Below, piece after piece: positions 14,365 to 23,500 of a stretch of DNA of 36,721 bases. Origin of the DNA: Planctomycetota bacterium (lineage in GTDB: Bacteria; Planctomycetota; Phycisphaerae; Sedimentisphaerales; Anaerobacaceae); the NCBI GenBank assembly GCA_013349615.1, contig DUZJ01000030.1:1-36721 (forward strand), written 5' to 3'. The notes under the pieces were generated by a model that saw only the letters and a list, made by a program, of their open reading frames with translations, was not told the origin of the DNA and made no database searches. Both the position numbers and the translations under genes were made by a program. Positions within the stretch are counted from its first letter, which is position 1. Every line of letters starts with the position of its first letter.

Positions 14365-15293
14365 TGAATATTAAAGAATGGCTTTCAAAAAATATCCTGT
14401 GGGTGCTGGTGGCACTTATAGTGATTAATTTCCTTATAGTCTATTGGGGTACCGTCAACCTTGGAATCTATGGCGGCCGGGACTCCCTTTTTAGATGGAA
14501 TCTGCTCGGGCGCAAGCAATTGCTCGTCCAGGAGCAAGCTGCGGCAGCCGACAGCACCAACTTAACAAGTCCCGGCCAGCGTCCAGGTACTGTTTCAAGT
14601 ACCAATCTTGTGTTAACGTGTTCTGATGATGATTTGTCCTCTGCATTTGCCTCTGTCAGGCCTGCGGTTGTCAATATTACTGCCGACAAGACAACACCAA
14701 GAAGAAGTGGACCGGCTTTGGCCAGTACAGTAGCTTTCGACGATCCATCGATACAATTTGTTGAAGAGGCGTCGTTAGGCTCTGGTGTTATCGTTGATAG
14801 AAGGGGTTATATCGTAACCAATGCTCACGTAGTAGCTAATGCCGTGAATATAAAGGTTGTAACTTTCAGCTCTTCAAGGACCGTATACCCGGCGGTAATC
14901 ATTCGCAAAGACCTGGAAAATGATATTGCCATTTTGAAGATCGAACCCGAATCACCTTTGCCGGCTGCTGTTCTGGGAGACTCGGATATGATAAAAGTTG
15001 CTGAGGCGGTTCTTGCAATTGGTGCACCTTTCGGATTGGAGCAGACAGTTACCGCCGGCATCATAAGTGATGATTCAAGAAACCTTGTAATAGACGGCCA
15101 GACGTATGAAGACATGATTCAGACGGATGCAGCCATTAACAGGGGCAATTCCGGAGGGGCACTGGTTAATGTAAGCGGCGAGGTCATAGGCATAAACACA
15201 GCCATCTACGCTCCGACCGGCGTATTCACTGGCGTGGGATTCGCAATCCCGATTAACAAAGTAAAACCAATAGTAAAAGAAATCATCAGGTAA
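14352..15293 (+). CDS. mamE: HtrA/DegP-type membrane serine protease, MamE/MamO type, intact triad, no PDZ
   Basis: 313 residues from ATG 14352, which follows AAGGA (14341-14345). An upstream in-frame ATG (14280) would add residues from a palindromic repeat; ATG 14364 is also possible. A membrane anchor (about residues 11-30, NILWVLVALIVINFLIVYWG) precedes a trypsin-like domain with the HtrA triad: His in IVTNAHVV, Asp in LENDIAILKI, Ser in NRGNSGGALV. MamE of classical magnetotactic bacteria adds PDZ and magnetochrome domains to such a protease; here these are absent and the PDZs are separate genes. The CSDDDLSSAFASVRPAVVNI segment is shared with the pseudoprotease at 24100. It is the first gene of an E-L-M-A-Q-B-like order. 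The name mamE reflects the intact triad; mamO is the alternative. Confidence 0.8.
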   Translation: MSNGMNIKEWLSKNILWVLVALIVINFLIVYWGTVNLGIYGGRDSLFRWNLLGRKQLLVQEQAAAADSTNLTSPGQRPGTVSSTNLVLTCSDDDLSSAFASVRPAVVNITADKTTPRRSGPALASTVAFDDPSIQFVEEASLGSGVIVDRRGYIVTNAHVVANAVNIKVVTFSSSRTVYPAVIIRKDLENDIAILKIEPESPLPAAVLGDSDMIKVAEAVLAIGAPFGLEQTVTAGIISDDSRNLVIDGQTYEDMIQTDAAINRGNSGGALVNVSGEVIGINTAIYAPTGVFTGVGFAIPINKVKPIVKEIIR

Positions 15294-15321
15294 CCGGTAA
15301 CCATTTAACCAGCATATAAAG

Positions 15322-15528
15322 ATGTGGCGAACGATATTAGTTATAGCTGTTGTTTTGATTATTTTCCTGTTTATAGTCGGGAACATGCACACGACTCAGG
15401 TAAATCTGCCCTTTGGAAAAGGCTTCGAGATAAGAACAGTTTTTCTTTTGGCTTTAAGTTTTCTTTTCGGTTATGGCACCGCATATTTTGTAGGAATTAT
15501 AAAGAATTCAAAGAATCACAGAAAGTAA
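15322..15528 (+). CDS. mamL: MamL-like LapA-domain membrane protein
   Basis: A 68-residue protein starting at ATG 15322. Two membrane helices (about residues 3-20 and 39-58) frame a short loop with VNLPFGKGFEIRTVFLLALS, the LapA/DUF1049 signature, and the protein ends with a basic tail (KNSKNHRK). MamL is such a small two-helix protein and is required for magnetosome membrane invagination in AMB-1; its basic C-terminal tail is thought to bend the membrane. Placement between the protease and a CDF matches the E...L-M order of classical clusters. LapA-domain proteins are common, so the name depends on context. Confidence 0.75.
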   Translation: MWRTILVIAVVLIIFLFIVGNMHTTQVNLPFGKGFEIRTVFLLALSFLFGYGTAYFVGIIKNSKNHRK

Positions 15529-15544
15529 ATCATCCTCAAATGAA

Positions 15545-15601
15545 CCCCGTTAGAAATTCTACAAAGCCGGACATCCCAGGAAAAGGAAAGATTTCTAACA
15601 G
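15545..15601. repeat. CCCGTTAGA-type palindromic repeat at the start of the CDF gene
   Basis: CCCGTTAGAAAT (15545-15556) pairs with ATTTCTAACAGGG near 15589-15601. It has the same structure as 14284-14364 and the same effect: translated in frame from ATG 15540 it gives an MNPVRNS-like N-terminal extension. Confidence 0.75.
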
Positions 15602-15602
15602 G

Positions 15603-16475
15603 GTGAACATAAGTAAGAGATATTTAGACGTCGATGAGTCTATCGCAGCGGTTCTTGCGGGATTGCTTGGGAACATGGCACTTGCCGTTTTGAAGCTTGG
15701 CTTTGTCCTACAGGGCGGCAGTAAGCTGGTTTTGATGGACGGTCTTTTCTCACTTATGGCAGCGGCGGCCTTTTTGATTCCGTGGCAGGCACAGGTTTTA
15801 GAAAAAAGGAGCGGCGACGCACGGTATCCTTACGGTCTCGGCAAGATACTGTTTATAAGTATGGCCGTTGTAGGTTTGCTTGGCCTGGTTATTGCAGTTC
15901 ATATGCTCTACTACAGCCTGGTGGTGATGGCTGGTCTTAAAATGGGCGGTTCTTATACGCTGGCGGTAATGGTAACTCTTATATCAATAATAACCAATGA
16001 GGTTCTTTACCGATACCTGAGAGAAAAGGAAAAGAGATCGTCAAACGGCATGCTTGCTATGAGCGGTCGGTATAATCGTATCGGCGCCTGGATTTCAACC
16101 TTTGTTTTATTGCTTTTAATACTTGCCGGTCTCGGCGCAGGATATCTTATAAGAGCCGGAATTGCCGTTGTTTCCGTTGTTGTACTTTTCGTGGGACTGC
16201 GAATGGTTTCCCTGGCTTTTGCCGGAATTATGGACAAGGTCCCATCGCCCAAAATTCTGGAACGAATAAGGGCGTATGCACAAAAAGTAAGCGAGGTAAA
16301 GGACATTGTAAACATAAAGGCCAGATACATTGGAACACTGCTTCATATCGATATGTGGATAAGCGTGGATAATGACCTGAGTATGGAACAAGCCGACAGA
16401 ATTGCACGACATGTCAAGGTACAGTTAATGGAAAAGATTCCGGGCGCCCGGGAAGTAAACATTATTATCGCGTGA
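15603..16475 (+). CDS. Degenerate cation diffusion facilitator in the mamM position
   Basis: 290 residues if started at GTG 15603 after the palindromic repeat; ATG 15540 would add repeat-encoded residues. It shows the CDF membrane domain (VLAGLLGNMALAVLKLGFVL, GDARYPYGLGKI) and a C-terminal cytoplasmic domain ending IPGAREVNIIIA. The metal site is lost: the TM2 HxxxD of the MamB copies (ADAVHSLSD) is here MDGLFSLMA, and the TM5 site is GRYNRIG instead of an acidic or His residue four before Asp. It probably cannot transport metal. MamM stabilises MamB in Magnetospirillum (known), so a structural partner role is plausible. Position after mamL matches mamM. Its stop overlaps the next start (GTGA). 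Confidence 0.85.
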   Translation: MNISKRYLDVDESIAAVLAGLLGNMALAVLKLGFVLQGGSKLVLMDGLFSLMAAAAFLIPWQAQVLEKRSGDARYPYGLGKILFISMAVVGLLGLVIAVHMLYYSLVVMAGLKMGGSYTLAVMVTLISIITNEVLYRYLREKEKRSSNGMLAMSGRYNRIGAWISTFVLLLLILAGLGAGYLIRAGIAVVSVVVLFVGLRMVSLAFAGIMDKVPSPKILERIRAYAQKVSEVKDIVNIKARYIGTLLHIDMWISVDNDLSMEQADRIARHVKVQLMEKIPGAREVNIIIA

Positions 16476-16960
16476 TTACAAAAAAAAATATTATTGTTAT
16501 TATTATTGTTTTGATTGCTATACCGTTTTTGCCTCTGTTGGCTATAGCAGGGGGGTTGGTGTATGCACACATCGCGGGAACTGAAAGGAGCAATGATGGT
16601 TTTGTATTTAAGCTGCCAAACGAGAGCGGTTTCTACGAGATTACAGCAGACCAATTGGCAGACAGAATTGACGACAAACGCGACGACAATTTTATAATCA
16701 TCGATATCAGAGATGATGCCTCTTTCGACGCAGGCCATATACCCGGGGCTATAAACATACCCTTGAACGAGTTAGGCTATCGCGTGTTCAGCCTGGATAA
16801 AACAAAGGACATAATCGTGTACTGCTTTACCGGTGTAACAAGTGAGGTTGCCTGCCAGATACTGGTAAATGCCGGTTTTAAGGACGTGGTAAACCAGATA
16901 GGTGGAATAAAGGCGTGGGATTATGCCGTAGAAACAAGCGATGGCAGAATAAATATTTAA
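16472..16960 (+). CDS. Membrane-anchored single-domain rhodanese
   Basis: A 162-residue protein starting at GTG 16472, overlapping the CDF stop by 4 nt. One N-terminal membrane helix (about residues 6-33) is followed by a rhodanese domain (about 55-155): DIRDDASFDAGHIPGAINIP and an active-site loop with Cys118 in VYCFTGVTSEVA, ending in GGIKAWDY. Rhodaneses move sulfane sulfur or act as redox or phosphatase-like modules. The loop has the catalytic cysteine, so activity is possible. The domain would face the periplasm or vesicle lumen. It sits where classical clusters have mamN. I know of no named Mam rhodanese of this form, so the link to magnetite formation is inference from location. Confidence 0.88.
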   Translation: MITKKNIIVIIIVLIAIPFLPLLAIAGGLVYAHIAGTERSNDGFVFKLPNESGFYEITADQLADRIDDKRDDNFIIIDIRDDASFDAGHIPGAINIPLNELGYRVFSLDKTKDIIVYCFTGVTSEVACQILVNAGFKDVVNQIGGIKAWDYAVETSDGRINI

Positions 16961-16994
16961 AAAAATGAAAGAAAATTAAAAGAAAGGAGCAAAA

Positions 16995-17192
16995 ATGTTG
17001 CATGTAATTGTAGGAATCATCGCGATAGTGATTGGACTGTGGGGGATAATGGGCAACTGGTATATGTTCAAGGATATACTGGTTACTATCGTGCCCTTTG
17101 TGGTGCTTTGCTTTGGAATAGTGGCAATACTGGCCGGCATTCGCAGTATGAAAGCAAAATGGGCCGCCAAAGAAGCAAGTGAGGAGGCATAA
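16995..17192 (+). CDS. mamI: MamI magnetosome membrane protein
   Basis: A 65-residue protein with AAAGGAGC before ATG 16995. It has two membrane helices and the MamI pattern: IVGIIAIVIGLWGIMGNWY, then LVTIVPFVVLCFGIVAILAG, with a short charged tail. Size and the GLWG...W arrangement agree with MamI of Magnetospirillum, which is needed for vesicle formation. It lies directly before mamA, and the two are almost certainly cotranslated. Confidence 0.82.
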   Translation: MLHVIVGIIAIVIGLWGIMGNWYMFKDILVTIVPFVVLCFGIVAILAGIRSMKAKWAAKEASEEA

Positions 17193-17194
17193 AA

Positions 17195-17857
17195 ATGGCA
17201 AAGAAAAGCGAAATTAAAGAATCCAAAAAAGAGCAGGCTGTGCCGCTGACTCTTCGGACGCAGAGTGTTTTCCTGAAGCTCAAAGGCTGTCTCGATGGTC
17301 TTGTTGATGCATACTGCAGTTTGACAAAGATAGAATCCGGCCAGGCAAGGAACCTTGTCCGTCAAAAGGCAGCTACATTGATGAGGCGTGGCCAATACGG
17401 AAAGGCGATTGACCATTATAACAAACTGGTCGGGCAGGGCTTGGAAGATGCGGGTCTCTATTACAACCTTGGCATCTGCTGTGAGCGGGAAGGTATGGAT
17501 GCCGAGGCCGAAGAAGCTTATAAAAAGGCTTCTGAGATGGACAAAACCCTTACTGATGCGTTCTACAGATTGGGCCTTATGGCCATACAGAACGACGATT
17601 CCAAGGCGGCGGTCAAGTATCTCAGTGCCCTTGCCCGCAAGGACAAAACCTCATTTGATGTTATGTACAATCTTGGTGTTGCTTATGATAAGCTCAAAAA
17701 TTATGAGAAAGCTGTAGAAAACTTCACCAAGGCCATAGAAATTGAACCTAACTACTCCAAGGCCCACAAACGACTTGGTTACACCTATGAGGCAATGGGC
17801 AATCGCGAAGAAGCTATGGAATGCTTCAAAAAAGCTATGGAACTGGAAGAAATTTAG
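17195..17857 (+). CDS. mamA: MamA, TPR magnetosome scaffold protein
   Basis: A 220-residue protein, the usual MamA length; GAGGAGG precedes ATG 17195. Tetratricopeptide repeats run through most of the protein: ALMRRGQYGKAIDHYNKLV-like, LYYNLGICCEREGMDAEAEE, MYNLGVAYDKLKNYEKAVEN, AIEIEPNYSKAHKRLGYTYE and a final EAMECFKKAMELEE. There is no membrane segment. MamA coats the cytoplasmic face of magnetosomes by self-assembly of TPRs and affects magnetosome activation (known). The setting mamI-mamA-mamQ-mamB supports the name over a generic TPR protein. Confidence 0.85.
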   Translation: MAKKSEIKESKKEQAVPLTLRTQSVFLKLKGCLDGLVDAYCSLTKIESGQARNLVRQKAATLMRRGQYGKAIDHYNKLVGQGLEDAGLYYNLGICCEREGMDAEAEEAYKKASEMDKTLTDAFYRLGLMAIQNDDSKAAVKYLSALARKDKTSFDVMYNLGVAYDKLKNYEKAVENFTKAIEIEPNYSKAHKRLGYTYEAMGNREEAMECFKKAMELEEI

Positions 17858-17871
17858 GGAGCTGAAAATCT

Positions 17872-18606
17872 ATGGCGATTCCTTTTAGAAAATCGGCCGG
17901 CGCAAAACGTCAGGAGAAGGTGCGAGTTCTGCTGGGGTCTGAACATTTTCGCAAGAAACGGTTGCTGCACCTGGTTGGCCGGTTTATCGCGGAACATTAC
18001 AAGGCCCTTACCATAACACTGCTGGTGGGCCTTTGCGCATGTACCAATATTTACTACTACAACATGCTAATAAGGATGGAACAGCAGGTAGGCAACCTGC
18101 AGGCACAGGTAGAAGCGGGTCTTCAAATGAGGCAAAATATTGTTGTCAGCCTGACCGCAACGGTGAACCGGTTTATAACTCATGAGCAGGGCATATTTAC
18201 TTCTGCGATGGAGACGAGGAAGGACTCCATGGGTGTCTCGAATGACTTGAAGAAGCTTATTCAGAGTGCAAAGGAATTTTCGCCGGACAAATTTTCGCCG
18301 GCCGGCTTAACAAAGCTTATGGCCGTGGCTGAGAATTATCCGCAACTGGTTTCGAGCCAGCCATATAAGGTGCTTGTCGAAAAGATAGGCCAGGTCGAAA
18401 CCCAGATTTACGACAAGAGGGTTGAGTACAACGGCGCGGTGAACGTCTATAACACACGCCTGAGCACTTTTCCGGTCAATATTATCGGAAGGGTGCTGCG
18501 TTTCGACATACAGCCCTATTTTTCCTGGAACAATAAGGCCGAATGGGTGTTTGAGGGTGAAAATCAAAACTTAGAGAAAGTGAAGCAAAATTCCCATTCT
18601 CCGTAG
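17872..18606 (+). CDS. mamQ: MamQ, LemA-family magnetosome membrane protein
   Basis: A 244-residue protein with AGGGAGC before ATG 17872. A basic N-terminus and one membrane helix (about residues 45-65, ALTITLLVGLCACTNIYYYN) are followed by a LemA helical domain: RMEQQVGNLQAQVEAGLQMR, NIVVSLTATVNRFITHEQG, VEYNGAVNVYNTRLSTFPVN, the last being the LemA family hallmark. MamQ is essential for magnetosome vesicle formation in AMB-1. The 3' end runs into the dispersed repeat at 18604. Confidence 0.88.
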   Translation: MAIPFRKSAGAKRQEKVRVLLGSEHFRKKRLLHLVGRFIAEHYKALTITLLVGLCACTNIYYYNMLIRMEQQVGNLQAQVEAGLQMRQNIVVSLTATVNRFITHEQGIFTSAMETRKDSMGVSNDLKKLIQSAKEFSPDKFSPAGLTKLMAVAENYPQLVSSQPYKVLVEKIGQVETQIYDKRVEYNGAVNVYNTRLSTFPVNIIGRVLRFDIQPYFSWNNKAEWVFEGENQNLEKVKQNSHSP

Positions 18607-18689
18607 GCAGGGGCAGGCCTGCGTGCCTGCCTAGGGCAAGCACATAGGGTTGCTCCTAACGGTCGTAACGTTCACCCGATTCTTCAAGC
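18604..18689 (-). repeat. Dispersed repeat, copy B (inverted relative to 14181-14265)
   Basis: Its reverse complement begins GCTTGAAGAATCGGG and aligns with copy A with few mismatches. The two inverted copies bracket the mamE-to-mamQ block. It begins at the stop codon of mamQ and is otherwise noncoding. Confidence 0.8.
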
Positions 18690-18752
18690 AACAATAGGAT
18701 AGGTAGCCCAATAATTTTAATTTTTTATATTTAATATTCGAGGTTTTAGTCT

Positions 18753-19652
18753 GTGGCAGTTGCTTGTAAACAATGTCATTGGTGTGCCGGGAATGTTGGT
18801 AAGATAAATTTTTGGGGCAACGTTGGCCTTTTAATTATAAAGCTTTTGGGCGGCATATTCGGGCGCAGTGAAGCGCTAATAGCTGATGCTGTGCATTCAC
18901 TCAGTGACGTTATCGTATCGGTGATGTTTATCATCGGCTTAAAAGTTTCTGCTGTTCCGCCGGACGATGACCATCAGTGGGGTCATGGGCATGTTGAATT
19001 TATAATATCGATCGTGATAGGTATATTGCTCAGCTGTGCAGCTATAACTATTGTGGTTGTGGCACTGACATCGATATTCGCAGGCCGAACGCGCGACCCC
19101 GGGATTTTGGCAGTATGGGCGGCATGTATTGCTATTATTACTTGTGAGCTTATATACAGACAGGGGATTTGTGTTGGCCGGCAAATGAATTCTCCTGCGA
19201 TGATAGCAATGGCCAAGGAGAAAAGGTCAGATGTCCTTTCATCTATTGCCGCTTTGGCAGGTGCTTTTGGTGCAAGGATAGGTTTTGATTTTCTCGACCC
19301 TGCTGCCGCTATTGTTGTTGCTTTTATGATTGCCCGATTTGGGATCGAGACGCTTGTTTCAGGAGTTAGAGGAATAACAGATACGTCTCTTGAAAAGGAA
19401 CCAATGCTTTCTAAAGTAAAAGAGTTGATACTGAAAGAGCAGGGTGTAAAAGATATAGGTCGTCTTCGTGCCCGACAGATCGGACAAAAAAGGTGGATTG
19501 ACCTCGAGGCAAAATTCGACCCCCAAATGAAAGTCTGTGATGTGAAAGAAGCAATAGCTGACGTGAAGAGAAAAGTAATGTGCCGTTTCGAAGATGTGGC
19601 TGACATTGTAATTATATCCCGTGCGTCGGAACCGGAACTTGAAGAAATATAA
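18753..19652 (+). CDS. mamB: MamB-type cation diffusion facilitator, copy 1
   Basis: 299 residues starting at GTG 18753. The Cys-rich start (MAVACKQCHWCAGNVG) parallels the MamB N-terminus. TM2 has the metal motif ADAVHSLSD, followed by PPDDDHQWGHGHVEF. TM4-5 shows ITCELIYRQGICVGRQMNSP and MAKEKRSD, where MamB proteins have NELMYR...NSP and an acidic-plus-Asp site. The C-terminal domain is a CDF fold. It would load iron into the vesicle and act in vesicle formation (known for MamB). It is tandem with a second copy and ends at the base before that copy's ATG. CKQCH near the N-terminus matches CXXCH but is probably cytoplasmic, so heme attachment is unlikely. Confidence 0.88.
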   Translation: MAVACKQCHWCAGNVGKINFWGNVGLLIIKLLGGIFGRSEALIADAVHSLSDVIVSVMFIIGLKVSAVPPDDDHQWGHGHVEFIISIVIGILLSCAAITIVVVALTSIFAGRTRDPGILAVWAACIAIITCELIYRQGICVGRQMNSPAMIAMAKEKRSDVLSSIAALAGAFGARIGFDFLDPAAAIVVAFMIARFGIETLVSGVRGITDTSLEKEPMLSKVKELILKEQGVKDIGRLRARQIGQKRWIDLEAKFDPQMKVCDVKEAIADVKRKVMCRFEDVADIVIISRASEPELEEI

Positions 19653-20552
19653 ATGGCAGTTGCCTGTAAAGAATGTTACTGGTGTGCCAGACATGTTGGA
19701 GGAATAAACTTCTGGGCCAACCTGGGGCTTCTTATCGTTAAGCTTCTGGGCGGCATATTTGGCCAGTCTCAGGCGTTAATCGCCGATGCCGTCCATTCCC
19801 TCAGCGATGTTATAATAGCGATACTGGTTATAGTTGGTCTGAAGGTCTCTTCTTCTCCGCCTGACGAAGACCACCACTGGGGTCACGGCAATATTGAGTT
19901 TGTCGTATCCGCCATAATAGGTGTATTGCTTGTTTGTACGGCAATAACCATCACAATAGTATCATTGCTTTCGATTATTCAAGCCAGATTTTATAACCCC
20001 GGTGCCATGGCAGTCTGGGCCGCGGCTATATCTGTTGTAGCCAACGAGATTATGTTCAGGCACTCTCTCTGTGCCGGCGAGCAGATGGATTCACCTGTGA
20101 TGATAGCAAATGCCTGGGAAAACAGGGCCGATGTCTATTCTTCGCTTGCCGTGCTGGTAGGTGTCTTCGGTGCGAGGATGGGAGTTGTAATCCTTGACCC
20201 TGTCGCAGCGATTATTGTCGGCATTATGATTGCAAAAAACGGTCTTAAGACACTTGTTTCAGGTGTTAAGGGCATAACAGACAGCTCCTTTGACAATAAA
20301 GCAATGCTTTCGCAGATAAGAAAGCTGGTTTTAAAAAAGAACGGGGTAATAGAGGTAGGTAGATTGCGGGCCCGGAAAACCGGACAAAAAGTGTGGATTG
20401 ATCTTGAGGTTATATTTGAATCTGAGATGAAGGTCGCTGAGGTGAAAAAAATTATCGATAGTGCCAGGAAAAATGTGATTGATAAATTCGAGAGGATCGG
20501 GGATGTCGTAATCGTATCCCGTATACCGGAGCCACAATTAAAGGAAATATAG
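19653..20552 (+). CDS. mamB: MamB-type cation diffusion facilitator, copy 2
   Basis: 299 residues, exactly the length of copy 1; ATG 19653 follows its TAA with no gap. It is the closer match to classical MamB: VANEIMFRHSLCAGEQMDSP and MIANAWENRADVYSS parallel NELMYR and NAWDNRSD in Magnetospirillum MamB. The TM2 motif ADAVHSLSD and the DEDHHWGHGNIEF segment are present. The four ligand positions (His/Asp in TM2, Glu/Asp in TM5) are kept, with Glu where MamB has Asp. The tandem arrangement indicates local duplication, with copy 1 more diverged at TM5 (AKEKRSD). The two may form heterodimers, as MamB and MamM do (inference). Confidence 0.92.
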   Translation: MAVACKECYWCARHVGGINFWANLGLLIVKLLGGIFGQSQALIADAVHSLSDVIIAILVIVGLKVSSSPPDEDHHWGHGNIEFVVSAIIGVLLVCTAITITIVSLLSIIQARFYNPGAMAVWAAAISVVANEIMFRHSLCAGEQMDSPVMIANAWENRADVYSSLAVLVGVFGARMGVVILDPVAAIIVGIMIAKNGLKTLVSGVKGITDSSFDNKAMLSQIRKLVLKKNGVIEVGRLRARKTGQKVWIDLEVIFESEMKVAEVKKIIDSARKNVIDKFERIGDVVIVSRIPEPQLKEI

Positions 20553-20554
20553 CT

Positions 20555-23500
20555 ATGATATGGAAAAAAGACAAAAGGAAAAAGACAATAACAGATGACA
20601 TGACAGCCCGGGAAAAAGAGCAGGTGCTCGAATATAAGAAGTGTGTGCTGAGGCGATGGGCCATAGTGACGGGGCTTTTGGCACTTGCGGCGATGGGCTG
20701 TCTTGGGATGACATTGCTTGACCGTGTTCTTAAAGGGGCGCCGGGCGGCGGACTTGAGATAAATTACAATAAGGTGGACGAAAAACTTGCCTGGCTCGGC
20801 TCGGAAATCCGGGATTTAGACACCACAATCAGTAATGCGCTGCACTTAACTTCAACAGATGGTGTTCTGGTAAACAATGTAACGCCAGGCTCACCGGCGG
20901 ACATGGCAGGTCTTGGGCGAGGCGATGTTATTATTTCCATGAATGGAACGCAAATAGCTGATTCCTTCCAAATACAGGACCAGATTCGCAGTCGTGCTCC
21001 GGGTGATACTGTCAAGCTTGTTGTCGATACAGCAAGCGGCGGCAAAAGAAATGTTTACGTCACACTTGGTGCCAAACCGGATGAAACGAGCGCAACTAAT
21101 GCAAATATTAAAAAGGCAGCGGGCGCCCCTGATGCAACAGTTTCGCCGGTAATGCAGACGCCGTGGGGGATATCTGTCTCGCCGTTGACCGACGAGGTCA
21201 GAAAACAGTTCAACATACCAACTACTGAACAGGGGGTTGTCATTGTAGCAGTTGTCCAGAAAGGCCTTGCCGACTCGCAGGGCCTTGAAGTGGGCGATGT
21301 TATTGAAAGTATTAACCAGATTCCAACACCCAACCTGCAGACCCTCTATCAGGCACTTCAAGACGATGAGAATATCCTAATGGATGTTTATTCTCCGAAC
21401 GATGCCAAGAGATTCTTTGTAACACTTCCTGATGAAGGCGGTTCGCCGCCGCAGGTTGTGTTGATGAGCTTTGACGTAGAAGCTGCAAAAACAAACAGGA
21501 TAATTGTTCCCTCTGATTCGGCACGTTTGGATGGAACGGTTTATTATCGGTTTGCCTCCGCTCCATATTTTATCCTATATGACTTTAACGCAAACCGGGC
21601 AACTGTAATTGCCAACCCATACGCCGCACAGGTTCGTGGTATGGGGATAACCGTGGCGCAAATGCTCTTACAGCAAAGAATCGATGCGGTAATAGCAGGT
21701 GGAATAGGCCCACAGTCATTTGACACCTTTTATCTGGCTAAGATTAAGGTCCACGGGCCTGTTACGGGATTTGTGCGTACCGCGATAACAAATTATCAGT
21801 TGGGTAAATTGCCGGAACTAAAAGAGGCCAATCTGGGTGGATACGGAAATTCTTCGGCAGCTACGATTCCAACCGGCGGCTCGCCGTGGACCGAGGAAGA
21901 CGACGAAAGTGGGGGCCTTGACGGAAAGCCCCAGACAATCCCTTCTATGGGCAAACCTATCGAGCTTACCGCTCAGGGCGATGCCCGGGCAAGCAGACCT
22001 GAAACTTGTGTTTGCCCAAGTTGCGGGGCGGAAGTAACTCATCCGGCAAATACCTCGTGTGCCGATATGGTATGTCCCATTTGCGGCTCGCAGCTTATGA
22101 CCGCATCGCCGGGCACTGATTCAATTACCGGTACAGATATAACAAGCCAGCTTCCGGCGACACAAATACCAACGCAGTTGAGACCTATTGGTATGACAGC
22201 AGGCGGCACGGTCCAGATTGCGTCTCCACCGAGCAGGATTACCGCGATACCGGTAGCAAATAATCTTTGGGCGCTAAGCAACCAGCCCGGCAATATACCA
22301 CCCGCTGTAACTGGGGTACAACAAACACCGGCTACGACCAGCCAGGTGTCCGTTTGTATATGTCCCCTGGATGGTACGACAGTAACGCATCCGGTAGGGG
22401 TTCCCTGTTCAGCCCTTCAATGTCCTGTTTGCGGCGGAAGGATGATAAGTGGCGCCAATGCCGCTGCCGGCGGTATCCAAACCGGCGGAATCCAAACCGG
22501 CGGTATCCAAATCGGCGGTATCCAAACCGGCGGAATGCAAACCGGCGGAATGCAAACCGGAGGTATCCAAACCGGCGGAATGCAAACCGGCGGAATGCAA
22601 ACCGGAGGTATCCAAACCGGTGGAATCCAAACTGGAGGTATCCAAACCGGCGGCAAGCCTGATGATGTACCACCTGTTCAACAGGCATTTTACTTAGTGC
22701 CTGTATCAAGTACACCTGCGCCTATGGGCCAAATTCAACAATCTACGAATCAGCTTCAACAGGTAGTACTTGTCCCGATATCCGGCGGACCGCCGGCGGA
22801 TGGTGCTGGTGTTGGGCCATCAGATGCCGGCCCTGCTGTGGATGGACAATCTCAAGGCGGCGGTCAGGCCAGTACTGGTGCAGCCCAGAGCGGACGTTCA
22901 ACAGAATGTATATGTCCGATGTGTCATACAACAGTAACGCATCCGATTGGCGTTCCATGTACACAACTTAACTGTCCTGTCTGTGGGTCTCGGCTGGTCA
23001 ATGCTCAGCCTGGCGGAACAACCGGTGGTGCTGCAATGCAAACCGGCGGCAGTCCAATGACTGCAACCAGCGCAATGCAAACAAGTGGCAAACCTGATGA
23101 TATGCCGCCTATCCAGCAGGCATTTTACATACTTCCTGTTGGCGGCAAACCCGACGATGTCCCGCCCGTCCAGCAGGCATTCTATATGCTTCCTGTTGGC
23201 GGCAAACCCGACGATGTACCGCCTGTTCAGCAGGCGTTTTACCTGGTGCCGGTATCGAGCATACCTGGTAATGTACCACCGTTAGGTCAAACTCAACAGT
23301 CAACAACTCAGGGACAAAAGGTTTCGTTTGTTCCAGTGGCAGGAGGGCCGCCGGCAGATGGTGCTGGTGTTGGGCCATCAGATGCCGGGCCGGCTGTAGA
23401 TGGACAATCACAGGGTGGCGGCCAGGCCAGCAGCGGCGCAGCCCAAAGTGGGCGTTCAACATTGTGCATCTGTCCTATGTGTAATGTTACGGTAACGCAC

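Noticed and set aside
18765-18800. CKQCH in MamB copy 1 as a heme c site
   Set aside because: The CDF N-terminus is expected in the cytoplasm, the second copy has CKECY at the same place, and MamB proteins have Cys pairs there without heme.
22469-22648. CRISPR-like regular repeats
   Set aside because: The 15-bp units are contiguous, in frame and without spacers; they encode a pentapeptide repeat.
22332-22715. Long antisense frames rich in RRFGYLRFAFRRF and PPVWIPPVCIP
   Set aside because: They are produced by the 15-bp coding repeat, which keeps all frames open; there is no start context or homology.
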